Origin: Cryptomeria japonica
Lineage: Eukaryota > Streptophyta > Pinopsida > Cupressales > Cupressaceae
DNA length: 64,000 nucleotides
Direction of reading: 5' to 3'
Assembly (NCBI RefSeq): GCF_030272615.1
Contig: NC_081410.1
Location: 226,758,915 to 226,822,914 of the forward strand
Under the pieces are notes generated by a model, which made no database searches, had not been told where the DNA came from, and saw only the letters and a list, made by a program, of their open reading frames with translations. Shown piece by piece: positions 33,725 through 45,249 of the stretch. Every line of letters starts with the position of its first letter. Positions within the stretch are counted from its first letter, which is position 1. Both the position numbers and the translations under genes were made by a program.

Positions 33725-35015
33725 TGTTTGCTATTGGTGATTCTTGTGGATCTTTCTCGTAGCTTACGGAGCTTGATTCTATTGTTTCCAACAGTCCTTG
33801 GTTTGTGGCCGACCTTCCTCTTGGGTTCTCACATTGTTCTTTGTTGTTTCCGAAAGGATTCCTTGGTAGAGCATGACCTTTTGTTCTTCACGTTTCATTT
33901 TTCATTCTTCAATGTTTGTTCCTTCTTGGGTCGACGTACATCATTCTTGATCATATAAACCAATGTAATTAAGCATTTAGAAATCAGTTTTTAGAACATA
34001 GAAGATAGATCAGAAGATTAGGATTCTGGATTTGGTTTGCATTCTTGCTTGAGCCAAATGTTGTATAACACGCATGTTTTTTACTCAGGCCCATGAGCCG
34101 AATGTGTGAGCCCGAATGTTTCCGGAAGTTTGTAATCAATTTCTATGATATAATAATAGAATTTTGCATTGCCTCCATCATACTGTGTCGTTTGTGTTGT
34201 GTTTTATTTGTTGCACGATCCAGATTGTTCTCTTTGAGGACCCTCCTAACCGTGACTACGCCAAACATTTTGATATAAAATAGGTTGTGGGTATAGGATT
34301 GCACCAAGTTTATGAAAAGAGTCCCGAAACTAAGCACAATTAGATGTGACCCAGGTACATTAGGCACAACCACCAAAGTGGGTCCCAAGTGAGTGTGAAA
34401 TTGTAAATGGATACGATTTACTACATTACAAGAGCATACACATACACCACTAGATTTAGTTGAGATATAGGGATGTTAATCTCAAGGTGAAGAATACATG
34501 TGTAGACATATGAGCAAATATGTTATAAGCATATGGCTAATGATAGTGAATGTATAGGGATATGGGTTAATTAGGATAAGGTTAAATGTGTGAAAGTATA
34601 TGTAAGAGGAGATAGATAAAGGATTGGGGAATGATCCCAACTTTGTACAAGAATGCAACATTTGTCAACATTTAATTGTATTTAATTATTCCATCAAAAT
34701 GAAACCAAAATTGAGTGAAAATTGATAGAGATTTATGCAAATTTCACTATTACAATTATATTATAAATAGTAGCCATGACACTAAAACATGGCTTACAAA
34801 TTGATAATAATTCCAAAAGAAGAAAGTAAGCATGCTCATAAATATATTAGTTTTCCCAAAAAGTAATGGGATGTCAAGCATTAGTACAAGAATTTGACAT
34901 AGATGTGCAATGAAAATAAATGTTCTTTATTACAATTTACCTAGGAAAAATAATAAAAAATAATAAATTTTATGATTTATGAGCTAGGATAATATTCAAT
35001 GTTGTAATTACTATT
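33725..35015 (+). repeat. 1.5-kb dispersed repeat, second copy, right part
   Basis: Resumes the repeat interrupted at 24674, matching 22203-23468 (ggatctttct... to 'gttgtaattactatt'). Several hundred bases run side by side with only scattered differences, including 'ggattggggaatgatccc' and 'ggcttacaaattgat'. Confidence 0.8.
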
Positions 35016-35557
35016 GTAATTTTAAAAACAAAAATTTCAATAAAAGTGGATTATTCCACTAAACGTTTTTATTAATATTTTTTATTTTTTTACACAGGAT
35101 TCAAAGAGCATACCAGAGGAAAGAACCCTGGGAAGAAAACCTCTGGTCACAGCTCATAAAATGAACCTATAGTATCTGACAGATCAGTTTATGCACCCCG
35201 CCCAAAACCACATACAAAATGCGGTCACAACACATATAATATCAGTTTTGCATAGAGCCCATATGACAATTTGCAAAAAAAAACCCATCGGATAATTTTC
35301 AAATGTAGACTCCACAGCTGCTACCAATGGAAGAAGACAAAATTTTCCAAAGCCCTGTGCCAAATCCCATGAGCCAAAAACCTTCCTGCCAAAAAAGAAA
35401 GTATCAAAAAACCTTTGGAAAAACACTATTGTATCAAATAACGTGAGCTCGAACTCTCCTCTAGACAACGAACATGAATACTTGAAATGAAAGGGGAAAG
35501 CGGGAATAATTATCATCATAAAATTTTACATCAACATTACTCAAGAAAATCATATAA

Positions 35558-36030
35558 CTATTGCTGCAAACCTTCCCATACCCTAGAAGGAATTTCCTCA
35601 AAACCCACCTCTCGCTGATTAGCATTGCTATCAATGGTTAAATTTGCCAAATAATCTGCAATCTTATTAACTTCTCTGTAACAATGGGATACCAAGAAAG
35701 ATTCAAACAATTCTAATTTTTGTAAAATGAGATCAAGTATATACTGCAAATTCCAACAATTCGATTTCTTTTTCATAACACATTGAATAATCACCATAGA
35801 ATCTCCTTCAATTATTAAGTCCTTAATTCCCAAAGAGATTGCCATATCCAATCCAAAAGACAAAGCATGAAATTCCGCATAATTGTTAGTTTTAAAACCA
35901 ATAGCATGACACTTAGCTTGAATAAAATCTGCATTGTGATCATTTATTACCATGCCTACCCTAGCCGGCCCAGGGTTACCACGAGAGGCCCCATCAAAAT
36001 TCAGTTTAAAGTGCCCCTGCGAAGGAGGTT
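35558..36030 (-). pseudogene. LINE RNase H domain
   Basis: The minus-strand frame reads HFKLNFDGASRGNPGPA, NNYAEFHALSFGLDMAI, LIIEGDSMVIIQCV and REVNKIADYLANL. This is the full plant RNase H set: the Asp of NFDGA, the Glu of AEFHAL, the Asp of EGDS and the last Asp in the NKIADYLA motif, all present. The first Met used by simple ORF calling (35953) lies inside the domain, so the true frame begins further upstream. The enzyme would degrade RNA in the RNA-DNA hybrid during target-primed reverse transcription. The domain itself looks intact, but the element is truncated. Confidence 0.85.
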
Positions 36031-36286
36031 TCCATCTAGCAAAGCATCTCTTACCTATTGCATCATTCTTTTTTTAAATTGAGCCATGAGAGGGTAAAAC
36101 TGACAACAACTTCCAAACTCTAGTAACTCTACTATCCCAGTGCGCAAAAGAAGTAAGAGTTTCCAAATTCTTATAAATAAATGACAAAGCAACCTCAAAG
36201 ATTGAAGACTCAATTTTTAATAGAACCTCAGACACAGGAGACCCTATTTTTTTAAATATCTCGTTGTTTTTCTCTAGTCAAACATT

Positions 36287-36790
36287 TCAAATCACAATAG
36301 ATGGAAATATGATCCAAAAGCATGCATAAAAAGATGAGGCAAACATAAAGGGCCAAGATCTGAAATGGGAAATGAGATCCTTACCAATAACAAAGGATAT
36401 ATTTAACTTCTCAAACAACCACTGCCAACATTCATAAGCATAATCACAATATAGGAACAAGTGTGAAGAAGATTCTAATTTTTTGTTATAAAGGACACAA
36501 GGGAAAACAACAGTAATACCAAGCCTGTCTAGTCTCATACCTGTAAGGACTCTGTCCTGAACTGCCAACCAAGCAAAGGCTCCAACTTTAGGAAGACAAG
36601 CTGAATGCCAAAACAACTTATAAGGCCAAGATGATAAATCTTTAGCAACCATAAGAGAGTTGTAACCATCTTTAACAGTGTACTTACCAGAAATATTATT
36701 TGTCCAAATAAGTTCATCCTCAGAATCGGAAAGAAATACAATTCTATCCCCCAAAATCTTCTCAAAATCTAATTTCATGCTTGATCAACA
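36287..36790 (-). pseudogene. LINE ORF2 zf-RVT region
   Basis: The frame from 36778 contains SDSEDELIWTNNISGKYTVK, typical of the LINE segment behind RT ('D...W....G.Ysvk..y'). It then has KLFWHSACLPKVGAFAWLAV and CVLYNKKLESSSHLFLYC, matching the zf-RVT pattern of plant LINEs. It ends with a stop at 36287. Sequence between it and the RNase H start is still LINE-like but frameshifted. Reverse transcriptase itself is absent. Confidence 0.75.
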
Positions 36791-36834
36791 TCTAAGAAAT
36801 CAATCGACTTAATGGTGTTGAGTTTTGGATTGGA

Positions 36835-38060
36835 TGAAGACATCATTATGATAGGAATAAAAAATTATTTTTTCATGGTATCAAAAAAATAAGAGCTTGT
36901 CGGATGACTTGTTGATATGAAAACTTCATTGTGAAACTCTCTAATTCACTCTACAAGTGCAAATGTGATCTCTACAAGTGTGGATCTAAATATATGCACA
37001 TAACTAAACTGGTCATTGATCTAAATTGACTAAATTTTGAGTAGTCAAACTTGCTTACTTCAATTGTCTGATATCTAAATCTAAATAAATAACTAGTGGC
37101 ATTGACAAACACCTTTAAAGAATCTACTAAATCATGAAGATACTATTCCCATTAGTCAAACCCCTATATAGACCAATTTAATGACTATAAACTAAATCTG
37201 AGGACAATAAGCAAGCATATAATATGTTTCATGTTCCTAAGGTGATGATGTAATGTTGATGCAACAATATTCAAATACATTCTTTTTATTCCTTGATGCT
37301 CTCTAGATTGTACATGTTTATTCTTGGATTATTTTAGATGATTCAAAAGAACCCGAGAAAGTCCTTAAAAACATCATTCTAATGTAATTTAAAACAATTT
37401 GTAATTAACTCATAAAAGTCAATATGAAAAAGATTGCGAGATTTAAATTTTACAAATTTAGAGTTCTGATCCACAAATAGAGAAATAATTTGGATCAATT
37501 CTACAACCACAACCTTAAACAAAAATGATGAATGAGAGACTAATAAATTGTAATTAATTTTTAAGAATAGATGATAATAAGATCAGAACAAAATAAGGTT
37601 ATTCTACAATCACAACCTTAAACAAGAATGATAAATGAAAGACTTGAAAAATGAAATTAATTTCTTAAAAAAAAATTTAAAAAAATAAAAAAATAAAAAA
37701 TATTATTTACTAATTTTCTTCCAAAATTTAGAATCATACATTTCAATCAGACATATGCCCATTTCTCACATTTGCATGTTCCTCTCCTTTAGCATTTTCA
37801 TATTCCACCACCTCTGTCTTTTGTATTTTGTATTTTATGAGTCAGTCGATTTGACAGGTTGTCCCATAACTTATGTTTAGCCTCATGAATGCTAAAATTG
37901 TTGTCTTCTTCTTCTCCAGGCTTGCATAGGCTTCCTGAAGAACAGTTCAATGTTATGACACCTCTATGGCATTATAATAAGGCATTCACATATACTAACA
38001 AAATACATAGGCAGCAAAGGCTTGCTATAATTCTGATTTTATGAAGCCAACAGAATCATC
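36835..38060. other. AT-rich intergenic stretch
   Basis: No coding tract or repeat structure was recognised. Two similar words (ctacaaccacaaccttaaac and 'ctacaatcacaaccttaaac', about 37501 and 37605) mark a short duplicated piece of about 120 bp. An A-rich low-complexity run lies at 37665-37705. Confidence 0.55.
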
Positions 38061-38260
38061 TAGCCTTCCAAACAGTGAGAGAAAAACTTTGTAGAAACTA
38101 AAATAAACTCTGGTTCCTTCTTATAACTACAAATTTGAGACATACCTTGTTGTATTACAAGCCCATTTTTAGTGTTCCCTTCCCTTAGGATCATCAATAA
38201 TCTCCATAAGAACAACGTCCTTGTTTGAAATGATAGGAACCGGTTCACATCTCAGGACAT

Positions 38261-40324
38261 TTACCATTCCAATATCTTTGTACATAAAAGTTCTTGACGA
38301 CCCTTGTGGATGTTACTGGCATGATATGTTAACAAACCAGATGCAGTTGCCAACTTCTCACTAAGGTGGCAGCTGAAAATTTCATTTTCCTCCTCCACAT
38401 CATTCAGTACATGTCTTGAACCTGAAAGTTCCCTGCTGCCTCCATTCCCCAAGATAACTCCTTCAACATGGCATATATCTCCTCTGTTTGTGGGTGTGAT
38501 GTGTCTCCTACATAAAAAAGCATACACCATTTTATGGACTTCAATCCAACTACATCCAGGTATCTTTTTAATTCCTCTATCTTTCATCAAACTCCTTATC
38601 TTTTGAACATCATCCCACCTGCCCACTTCAGCATAGATGTTTGATAGAAGAACATAAGGTGTAGCATTTTCAGGGTCCAGCTCAAAAAGTAGAGTTGCTG
38701 TAAATACACCCACCTTTATATACTTGTGTCGTTTACAAGCGCAAAGAAAACACATCCACACAGGCACTGCAGGTTTGATGGACATTTTGACGATAAAGGT
38801 TAGAGCCTCCTCAAGATAGCTTGCACGGCCAAGAAGGTCAACCATGCATACATAGTGATCCATGTTTAGCATAATGCAATAATAGTCTGTAATGTCACAG
38901 AATAATCTACAGCCTTCGTCCACTAAACCTGCATGGTTGCATGCAAATAAAACACAGACGAAGGTTGTTGAATTTGGACTCACACCTGCCAATTGCATTT
39001 GATTAAAAGTCTCCAAGGCCTTTTCAACAAGCCCATTTTGTGCATATCCTGCAACCATTGCAGTCCATGAGATTACATTTCTTTCGGGCATATTGTCAAA
39101 CAGGTCCCTTGCCTTGTGTATGCTTCCACATTTAGCGTACATATCTACCAGGGCGCTAACAACTACAATGTCTGAAGAAAATCCACCTTCAATTATTTTT
39201 CTATGGATGTCCATGCCCTGTTCCAAAGCTCCCACTTTGGCACAGGAAGGAAGGATGCCGGAAAAGGTTGTGGAATTTGGCTGTACGCCTTCCACATACA
39301 TTTGTTTAAAAGTCTCCAGAGCCTTCTCAACAAGCCCATTTTGTGCATACCCTGCAATCATTGCAGTCCACGAGACCACATTTCTCTGAGGCATTTCATT
39401 GAAAAGCCTTAGAGCCTCCTCAAGAGCACCATTTTGTGCATATCCTGCAATCATCACATTCCATGAGATCACATCATGTCGAGGCATTGCTTTGAAAAGC
39501 CTTGTAGCCTCGTCAAGAACACCATTTTGTACATATCCTGCGATCATTGCATTCCAAGAAACCAAATTTCTTTGAGGCATTTCATTGAAAATCCTTAAAG
39601 CATCATCAAGAGCACCATTTTGTAAATATCCTGTAATCATGGCATTCCAGGAGACGACATCTCGTTTAGGCATTTCATTGAAAAGTCTCAAAGCGTCGTG
39701 AAGAAAACCTTTTCGTGCATATCCTGTGATGAGTGCATTCCATGAGGCCACATCCGGTCTGGGCATTTTCTTGAAAAGGCGCAAAGCCTCATCAAGAAAG
39801 TCATTCTGTACATATCCAGCAATCATAGAATTCCATGCGATCATATCTCGTTTAGACATTTTGTCAAACAATTCACGTGCCTTGTGTATGCATCCACATT
39901 TTGCATACATGTCTACAAGGGCACTGGCAACTACAACATCTGAGGAGAATCCGCTTTCAATGATGTTATGGTGGATATTTATCCCCTGTTCCAAAGCTCC
40001 TATTTTAGCACAGGCGGGCAGAATGCTGGCAAAGACGAACTGATCAGGAGTAGGATTTCTTCCTCTGCCTTTTCCTTGCATTTGGTAAAACAGTTTCAAT
40101 GCCTCGTGAGAATACCCCTCTCTTCTGTATCCTGAAATCATGGCATTCCATGAGAAGCCGTCTCGTTCGCCCATTTCATCAAACACTTTACGACCCTCCA
40201 TCAAACTGCCGCACTTCACATACATGCTGATAAGCTTGTTTTGAGCAACGAGAGAGTGGATTTGCTTAGCCTCATTACGCGATGTTGCGACCTTCAGTAG
40301 TGCCGTGCATAGCATTTTATACAT
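38261..40324 (-). CDS. PLS-class pentatricopeptide repeat (PPR) protein, E domain, broken DYW domain
   Basis: One 687-codon frame. Plant PLS-class PPR proteins bind single RNA sites in mitochondria or plastids; those with E/DYW domains direct C-to-U editing. Repeats cover residues about 29-455. Five successive 31-residue S-type repeats start at 161, 192, 223, 254 and 285 (e.g. DVVSWNAMITGYLQNGALDD), bounded by longer P/L/S triplets carrying DMYAKCG and ILPACAKIGALEQG motifs. E-type motifs occupy about 456-600 (MVDLLGRASYLEEAL, YVLLSNIYAEVGRWDDVQKI, PGCSWIEV). At residue ~603 the frame slips in a T-run (38511-38520); the other frame holds the expected 'VGDTSHPQTEEIYAML'. The frame then returns for VLNDVEEENEIFSCHLSEKL, where the metal-binding His of the DYW HSE motif is Leu. 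The domain ends without its CxxCH or DYW tail. No transit peptide is evident; the 5' end lacks about a dozen residues of the first repeat. It may be an expressed E-type protein or a recent pseudogene. Confidence 0.8.
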   Translation of the reverse strand: MYKMLCTALLKVATSRNEAKQIHSLVAQNKLISMYVKCGSLMEGRKVFDEMGERDGFSWNAMISGYRREGYSHEALKLFYQMQGKGRGRNPTPDQFVFASILPACAKIGALEQGINIHHNIIESGFSSDVVVASALVDMYAKCGCIHKARELFDKMSKRDMIAWNSMIAGYVQNDFLDEALRLFKKMPRPDVASWNALITGYARKGFLHDALRLFNEMPKRDVVSWNAMITGYLQNGALDDALRIFNEMPQRNLVSWNAMIAGYVQNGVLDEATRLFKAMPRHDVISWNVMIAGYAQNGALEEALRLFNEMPQRNVVSWTAMIAGYAQNGLVEKALETFKQMYVEGVQPNSTTFSGILPSCAKVGALEQGMDIHRKIIEGGFSSDIVVVSALVDMYAKCGSIHKARDLFDNMPERNVISWTAMVAGYAQNGLVEKALETFNQMQLAGVSPNSTTFVCVLFACNHAGLVDEGCRLFCDITDYYCIMLNMDHYVCMVDLLGRASYLEEALTFIVKMSIKPAVPVWMCFLCACKRHKYIKVGVFTATLLFELDPENATPYVLLSNIYAEVGRWDDVQKIRSLMKDRGIKKIPGCSWIEVHKMVYAFLCRRHITPTNRGDICHVEGVILGNGGSRELSGSRHVLNDVEEENEIFSCHLSEKLATASGLLTYHASNIHKGRQELLCTKILEW

Positions 40325-40329
40325 AAATT

Positions 40330-41990
40330 CTTGGTGTTCATTCTACCTGTAAGATAATAAAACATTATCACCGTCTGTTCAGGGAATTTACACCCATCAT
40401 TTCTTTACTTGGCTGTAATACTTCCCCACAAGTGATTACTGAGAAGAATAATTTTCTACTGTTGAAGTTCTCAATCAAATAACCCTGTACAGAAATAAAA
40501 CGTACACCCTGGTAAACTATTGTCTGATACAGAACAACAACATATAAACAGACTTATTAAATAAAGCATTGAGATTTCTTGGTGATACGGAAATGTTCTA
40601 TGCTAGTGAATCCGCGGAACTTGTTCACGCTTTGATTTTCCTTGATTCAGGTGATGATTACAAACAAGTTCCTCAGGGAGAATACCAGTACAGAGAGGAA
40701 AAGGAGGATACAAACTTTGTTGTTGATGAACAATGTGGAAGATATGTAAACTGCAAGTATCTAGATGGTAAATTGTGAGTGTAGTATGCAATTATGCAAG
40801 GGGAATGGCTATCCAGTCCCTATCCAAGTTTAGTAATATTTTGATATAAAATTCTGAGAGAAATCATTTTGGTATTCAATTATCTTATATGAATTAATAA
40901 TGACATAGAGTTTTGAAGTATTTTTGGTGTACAATCTAATTGGTAATGGTTGATTTTGATTTCTGCAAAAGGTTAGTTTAGGAAAGTGAGAAATGAGATT
41001 TTAATTGAGAAGATGAGGTTGTGGGTATGGTCTTATCTAAGGGACAAATCTACAATTAAATTCTAGTTTAGGGTATAGGAATGATTATAGAATAGATGGG
41101 TCTAGATCTTTGAGTATGAGAAGTTCGATAATTGATAGGATAGGGAATAGGGTCAACTTATGTACAAACCAAACCAAATCAAATTGAGCATTAGTGTAAT
41201 GAAACTAAACTAGATCCACAATAATCTTATGTGAGAAATAAGACAAATAAGATCAGGTCTATATTTTTTTTAGCATAGTAACAAGAGCACATGCAATACA
41301 CCCTAGAAAAAACTTATAGGAAAAACTTGGCAACAAAACGTTCAATGTATAAATCTTTTTTATGAGAAGGTCACAATATAATATAGAGGCATAGTGCTTC
41401 CTATGAAGATCTTTATATTGATTTTGAAGTTAATTAGACAACTTAACCTTGTAATAAAATCACTATTCAATATCCATCTCGAGCCTCTAATATGTAGGAC
41501 AAGATGGTTCAAGAAACCACCAATGGATTTCCAAAACTATGGGCTCAAAACCATGAGCCAAGTCTTTGTCCAACTAGTCCAAGTTAGAACCATATGCCCT
41601 CCTCCAAGAGTGACTCCTAAAATAGAATGTGACTCCCAATGAAGACCTTTGACCCCTATGACTAAGGGGATCCAATGTAAATCCAAAGTTTTCTATGTAG
41701 AAGCACTAATTACACTTCTAGATCTCTTACACACTATTTTTAGCTAGTCAATTGTATTTTTCCTATTCCAATATGAAATCCACACCTTCAATGTTTTCTT
41801 ACATGTCCTATCATAATTGGATGCACCCTAGTAAGATGTTTAGTAATGTGAGTGGTAGCAAGCACTTTGGAAAAAATCTACAATTTCCTAACAAGGGTAA
41901 GGGCTTTGGAAATTTAATAGCACGGTTTATTTTCAATACAAGAAGGCATATCTTGCCACACACATGTAAGAAAATGATTGAAAAGAAAAA
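40330..41990. other. gene-poor stretch upstream of the PPR gene
   Basis: This is the expected promoter side of the minus-strand PPR gene, but no clear core promoter could be assigned. A 69-codon plus-strand frame (40569-40778) is acidic and has no recognisable relatives. Nothing else is supportable. Confidence 0.4.
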
Positions 41991-41999
41991 GGAATCCTA

Positions 42000-43400
42000 A
42001 AAGGTGAAAAAATACTCATCATTGATCCATTTCTAGCCATTAGATTTTAGCCATGTGGACTTGGGAGAAAAGGATTAGCTATAATGCTACATTTTGTAAG
42101 TAGATACCAAAACTAGAGGCAAGGCAAATCATATTCAAATATTACAATACCTAATAAACATTATTTGGTTCCTTCAAAAGAGTGAGAAAATAATCATTAG
42201 CAAAGTGGCAATTAAAATGTTGAGAAGAATAGGAAAATAGATACCCTTGAATCTTTGATGAGAAATTGTATTAGCAATAAAACAACCAAATCCTTTATTG
42301 GTTGTGGTAAAGTATCAAGGTTAAAGAGCAGCAATATTCGATAGAAAAAAAAAATCCAAAATGAGGAAGACTATTGACCCTTAATGGTAAGGCAAGATAA
42401 AACATATATAAGAGCATTTGAATTAACTAGGAAAAATCGAGGAAATGAAAGGCCACTCATCTCAATCATAAGATTTAGAAAAGTTAATCTTGACAAAGAT
42501 GACTTATTGTTGTGAACACCTAGCACATTCCACACTTATATAAATAGTGATAGTGTTGTCTAGAATATAGCAACATTTGATAATTATTCAGTAGGGAAAG
42601 TGTGGTTTTATCAAGTGTTCCTATAGGCATAGAAAATGACATTTCCTTTGTTTATATTAGATCCTAGGGAAATTATAGAAAAAAGTTTGTTATAAAACTA
42701 CAAAGCTAGAGCCAATTATGTCCCATAAAGATTTACAAATTTTATAAGGAATATTGTCATCGTTGGGGGCCTTATCATTGGTTATACAGAGGTTGCCTTC
42801 TCAAAGATACATATATGTGAGGTATTGGCCATAAAGGACCACAATGAAGTGGAAAGACTAGTGGGAACCATAATCATACATTGTTGAAGATCTTGCTCTA
42901 TTTCAAGAGAATGTGATTGTGCCTAGAAAATCTCTTGATTATGATGAATGAAAGATTAAAGGATGATAGGGAGTTCAAAAATGAACATGTTTCCCTTCTT
43001 TGATATGTTTGATCTTTTAAGAAAATTGGCAAGTTTGAAGGGATTCAAAAAATTTCTTAGAGATATTACCCCCAATTTAACCCAATAAAGGTAATCTTTC
43101 AATTGAGCTACTTCTATTGGAAAATTTGAGCAACGTGAAGGTTTAATGATGGTGAGAATGTTAATGCTTCTAAATTAGCAGAGCTCTAAGGTGTTGGCCT
43201 CATATGAGTGACAATACAAAAGCAATAGATGATGCCCATAGATTTAGAGAAAGCAAGTCGTATGTCCATTGAATCATTCCACCATTTAATCTCTCCAAAT
43301 TCAAGAGAAGGATGTAGCACAAAATTCTAATAATGTAAGATATGGGCTACCATGGGATGATGACTCAACAAGGACATGTTCAAGGGTAGGTGTATGAAAA
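42000..43400 (-). pseudogene. very degraded LINE reverse-transcriptase relic (tentative)
   Basis: Around 42770-42690 on the minus strand one frame reads NDKAPNDDNIPYKICKSLWD followed by IIGSS. This resembles the 'N.KAPG.DG.p..F.k.cWdiIG' entry motif of LINE reverse transcriptases with the GPDG core ruined. Further left on the same strand only short fragments without stops occur. No YADD-type motif is recognisable. The call rests on this one motif, so I hold it loosely. Confidence 0.3.
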
Positions 43401-44790
43401 TAAGGAAATAAAGTCAATCAAAGGGAACCACATTTTATTTAAATCCACTAAAGCCAAACTTAGATAGGCAATTCAATATGTGTATACTCAAAATTTGAAG
43501 ATATGATAAGATATTCAAGATTTATGGTACTTTGAGTCTGGTTTCCAAACCACTAATTTTTTTTTTTAAAGTTAAGGTTAAGAGGGTGAAATGTTGAGAG
43601 CACATAAAAGTGTTATTTTTTATCACTAAAACACAATATAGTGTTTGGTGTGCACCCCCCAAACTGTTTGCTATATTAAAAGCAAGTTGTTGGAAATATC
43701 TCTAAGAGTGAGTACTACAAGTTGTATATCTTTTAGTATTTTTTTGTTAACTAACTCTTTTGCAATAATTTAAAATGGATACATCCTAAAAATTATATTG
43801 CTAAATTTGCACATCACATAACTTGTATAAAACTAATAAAAAATGTAAATTATTAATTTTTTAATATGTATAGAATAGTGCAGAATAATATTATATTATT
43901 TTATTAAATTTGGATAAGTAAATAATTTATTTTTTAAAAAATCAGTACATATATACTGGATAAATATGAAGACACTTTTCAAAGAAAATAAAAAAATATA
44001 TCTTAACTTATTCAAATATTAAAAAAATTGTACGAGTAGAAAGTTAAGAAGTAGCTCTTCCTTTTGGTAGTGGTTTTGTAAAATTTTATTGAAAAACATG
44101 TAAACTTGATGAGGTTGAAGATTCCATTCAAACTATTTTATGTTAAAAACACAAATTTTGAAGCCATGAGATATGTTCAACTCTTAGGAGTGGAAATAAA
44201 AAATTTGAATGCAAGGCATTAAGATGTGCACATATCAAAACACAAACATGTCAAGTCTTCCATAACACAAACATGTTTAACAAAAAATCTTATGGCTCAC
44301 CACTAATTTGTCCCCCATTGCAATGTGCTTATCCTAAAAATTAACCATATCTTAAGAGTCTTGGGTCCCACCATTTTCTATTGAATGGAAAATAGTCGAA
44401 AATGATAGGTGTCTAGTAGAGGCCCAATTAATAATTGCTAATAGTTGGAAAAACAAAAGATAGGTTATCTTAGGACATCATTGTTATGACAAGGCATTTA
44501 AGAATTTCTTTTTGGCCCACAAATTGTTCCCCATAAATTGGGAGAAATTACACTATAAAACTAACATCAATCAAAAGGATATAATTTATCATGCATATAG
44601 TACCAAGCTCAACACTCACCCATTATGCAATACATAAGAAAATAGCCACATTTATCTAATGCTATTTCAACCATATTAAATTTTTCACACATGATTCATT
44701 ACCAAGAAAATATCTTTTAATAACAACATTGAAGTGATAGATGTTAACATATCCAAGAGAGAGAAACTCACAAAGCACAACAAGTGGGGT
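43400..44790. other. AT-rich stretch without recognisable genes
   Basis: No coding tracts or element termini were found. Low-complexity T and A runs occur at 43556 and 43880-44040. Confidence 0.5.
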
Positions 44791-44794
44791 CACA

Positions 44795-44925
44795 TCCATG
44801 GTCACCATGTGTAGCCATTTCCTAGGTTAAATCAAGGTCCATATCCCCTCCATGGTCACCATGTGTAGTCGTTGCCTAGGTTAAATGAAGGTCCATGTCC
44901 CCTCCATGGTCACTATGCAAAAAGT
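44795..44925. repeat. tandem repeat, 54-bp unit, about 2.4 copies
   Basis: The word tccatggtcaccatgtgtag starts units at 44795 and 44849, and a third partial copy starts at 44903. Differences are few. Units also share 'cctaggttaaat.aaggtccat'. Confidence 0.9.
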
Positions 44926-45249
44926 GAGTTTTAGGCCAAACAACATGAGAAACTATAGAAAACATGAAACCAACAATTTTTAAGTCCTTTAAATGCAAAA
45001 AATCAATGCTAGAAAATTATTAATAAGCATTTCACACAGTGTATTTCCTTTTGAGATTTGTTGGAGGCCTTACATTCCACAAAATAAAATTCATGGAAAG
45101 TGATAATCAAGGGTTATGCCTGTGAGCTTGTTAATGTCACTGTAATGGTTTTGCAATAAGCCTCCTTCTATGGGTGACCTCAAAATTGGGTTTCTAACAA
45201 ACTAAAAAAATCAAGAGTACTTTATTTTGGCACAAATTGGCATTCCTTG

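Larger units (their letters stand above)
35035..36830 (-). mobile_element. 5'-truncated L1-type LINE
   Basis: Read on the minus strand, the element starts inside its second ORF near 36830. It runs through a zf-RVT-like region and an RNase H domain, then about 500 bp of 3' UTR, ending in an A-rich tail (aaaaaaataaaaaatattaa) around 35050. The protein tract carries a few frame breaks. Truncation at the 5' end is usual for LINE insertions. It lies immediately beside the 3' end of the split 1.5-kb repeat. No clear target duplication was found. Confidence 0.8.

Noticed and set aside
39093-40043. Plus-strand frames inside the PPR gene
   Set aside because: Antisense shadows of the repeated PPR coding sequence; repeats in the gene make the shadows look repetitive too.
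40569-40778. 69-codon acidic plus-strand frame near the PPR 5' side
   Set aside because: No splice context, no recognisable motif, short; could be chance.
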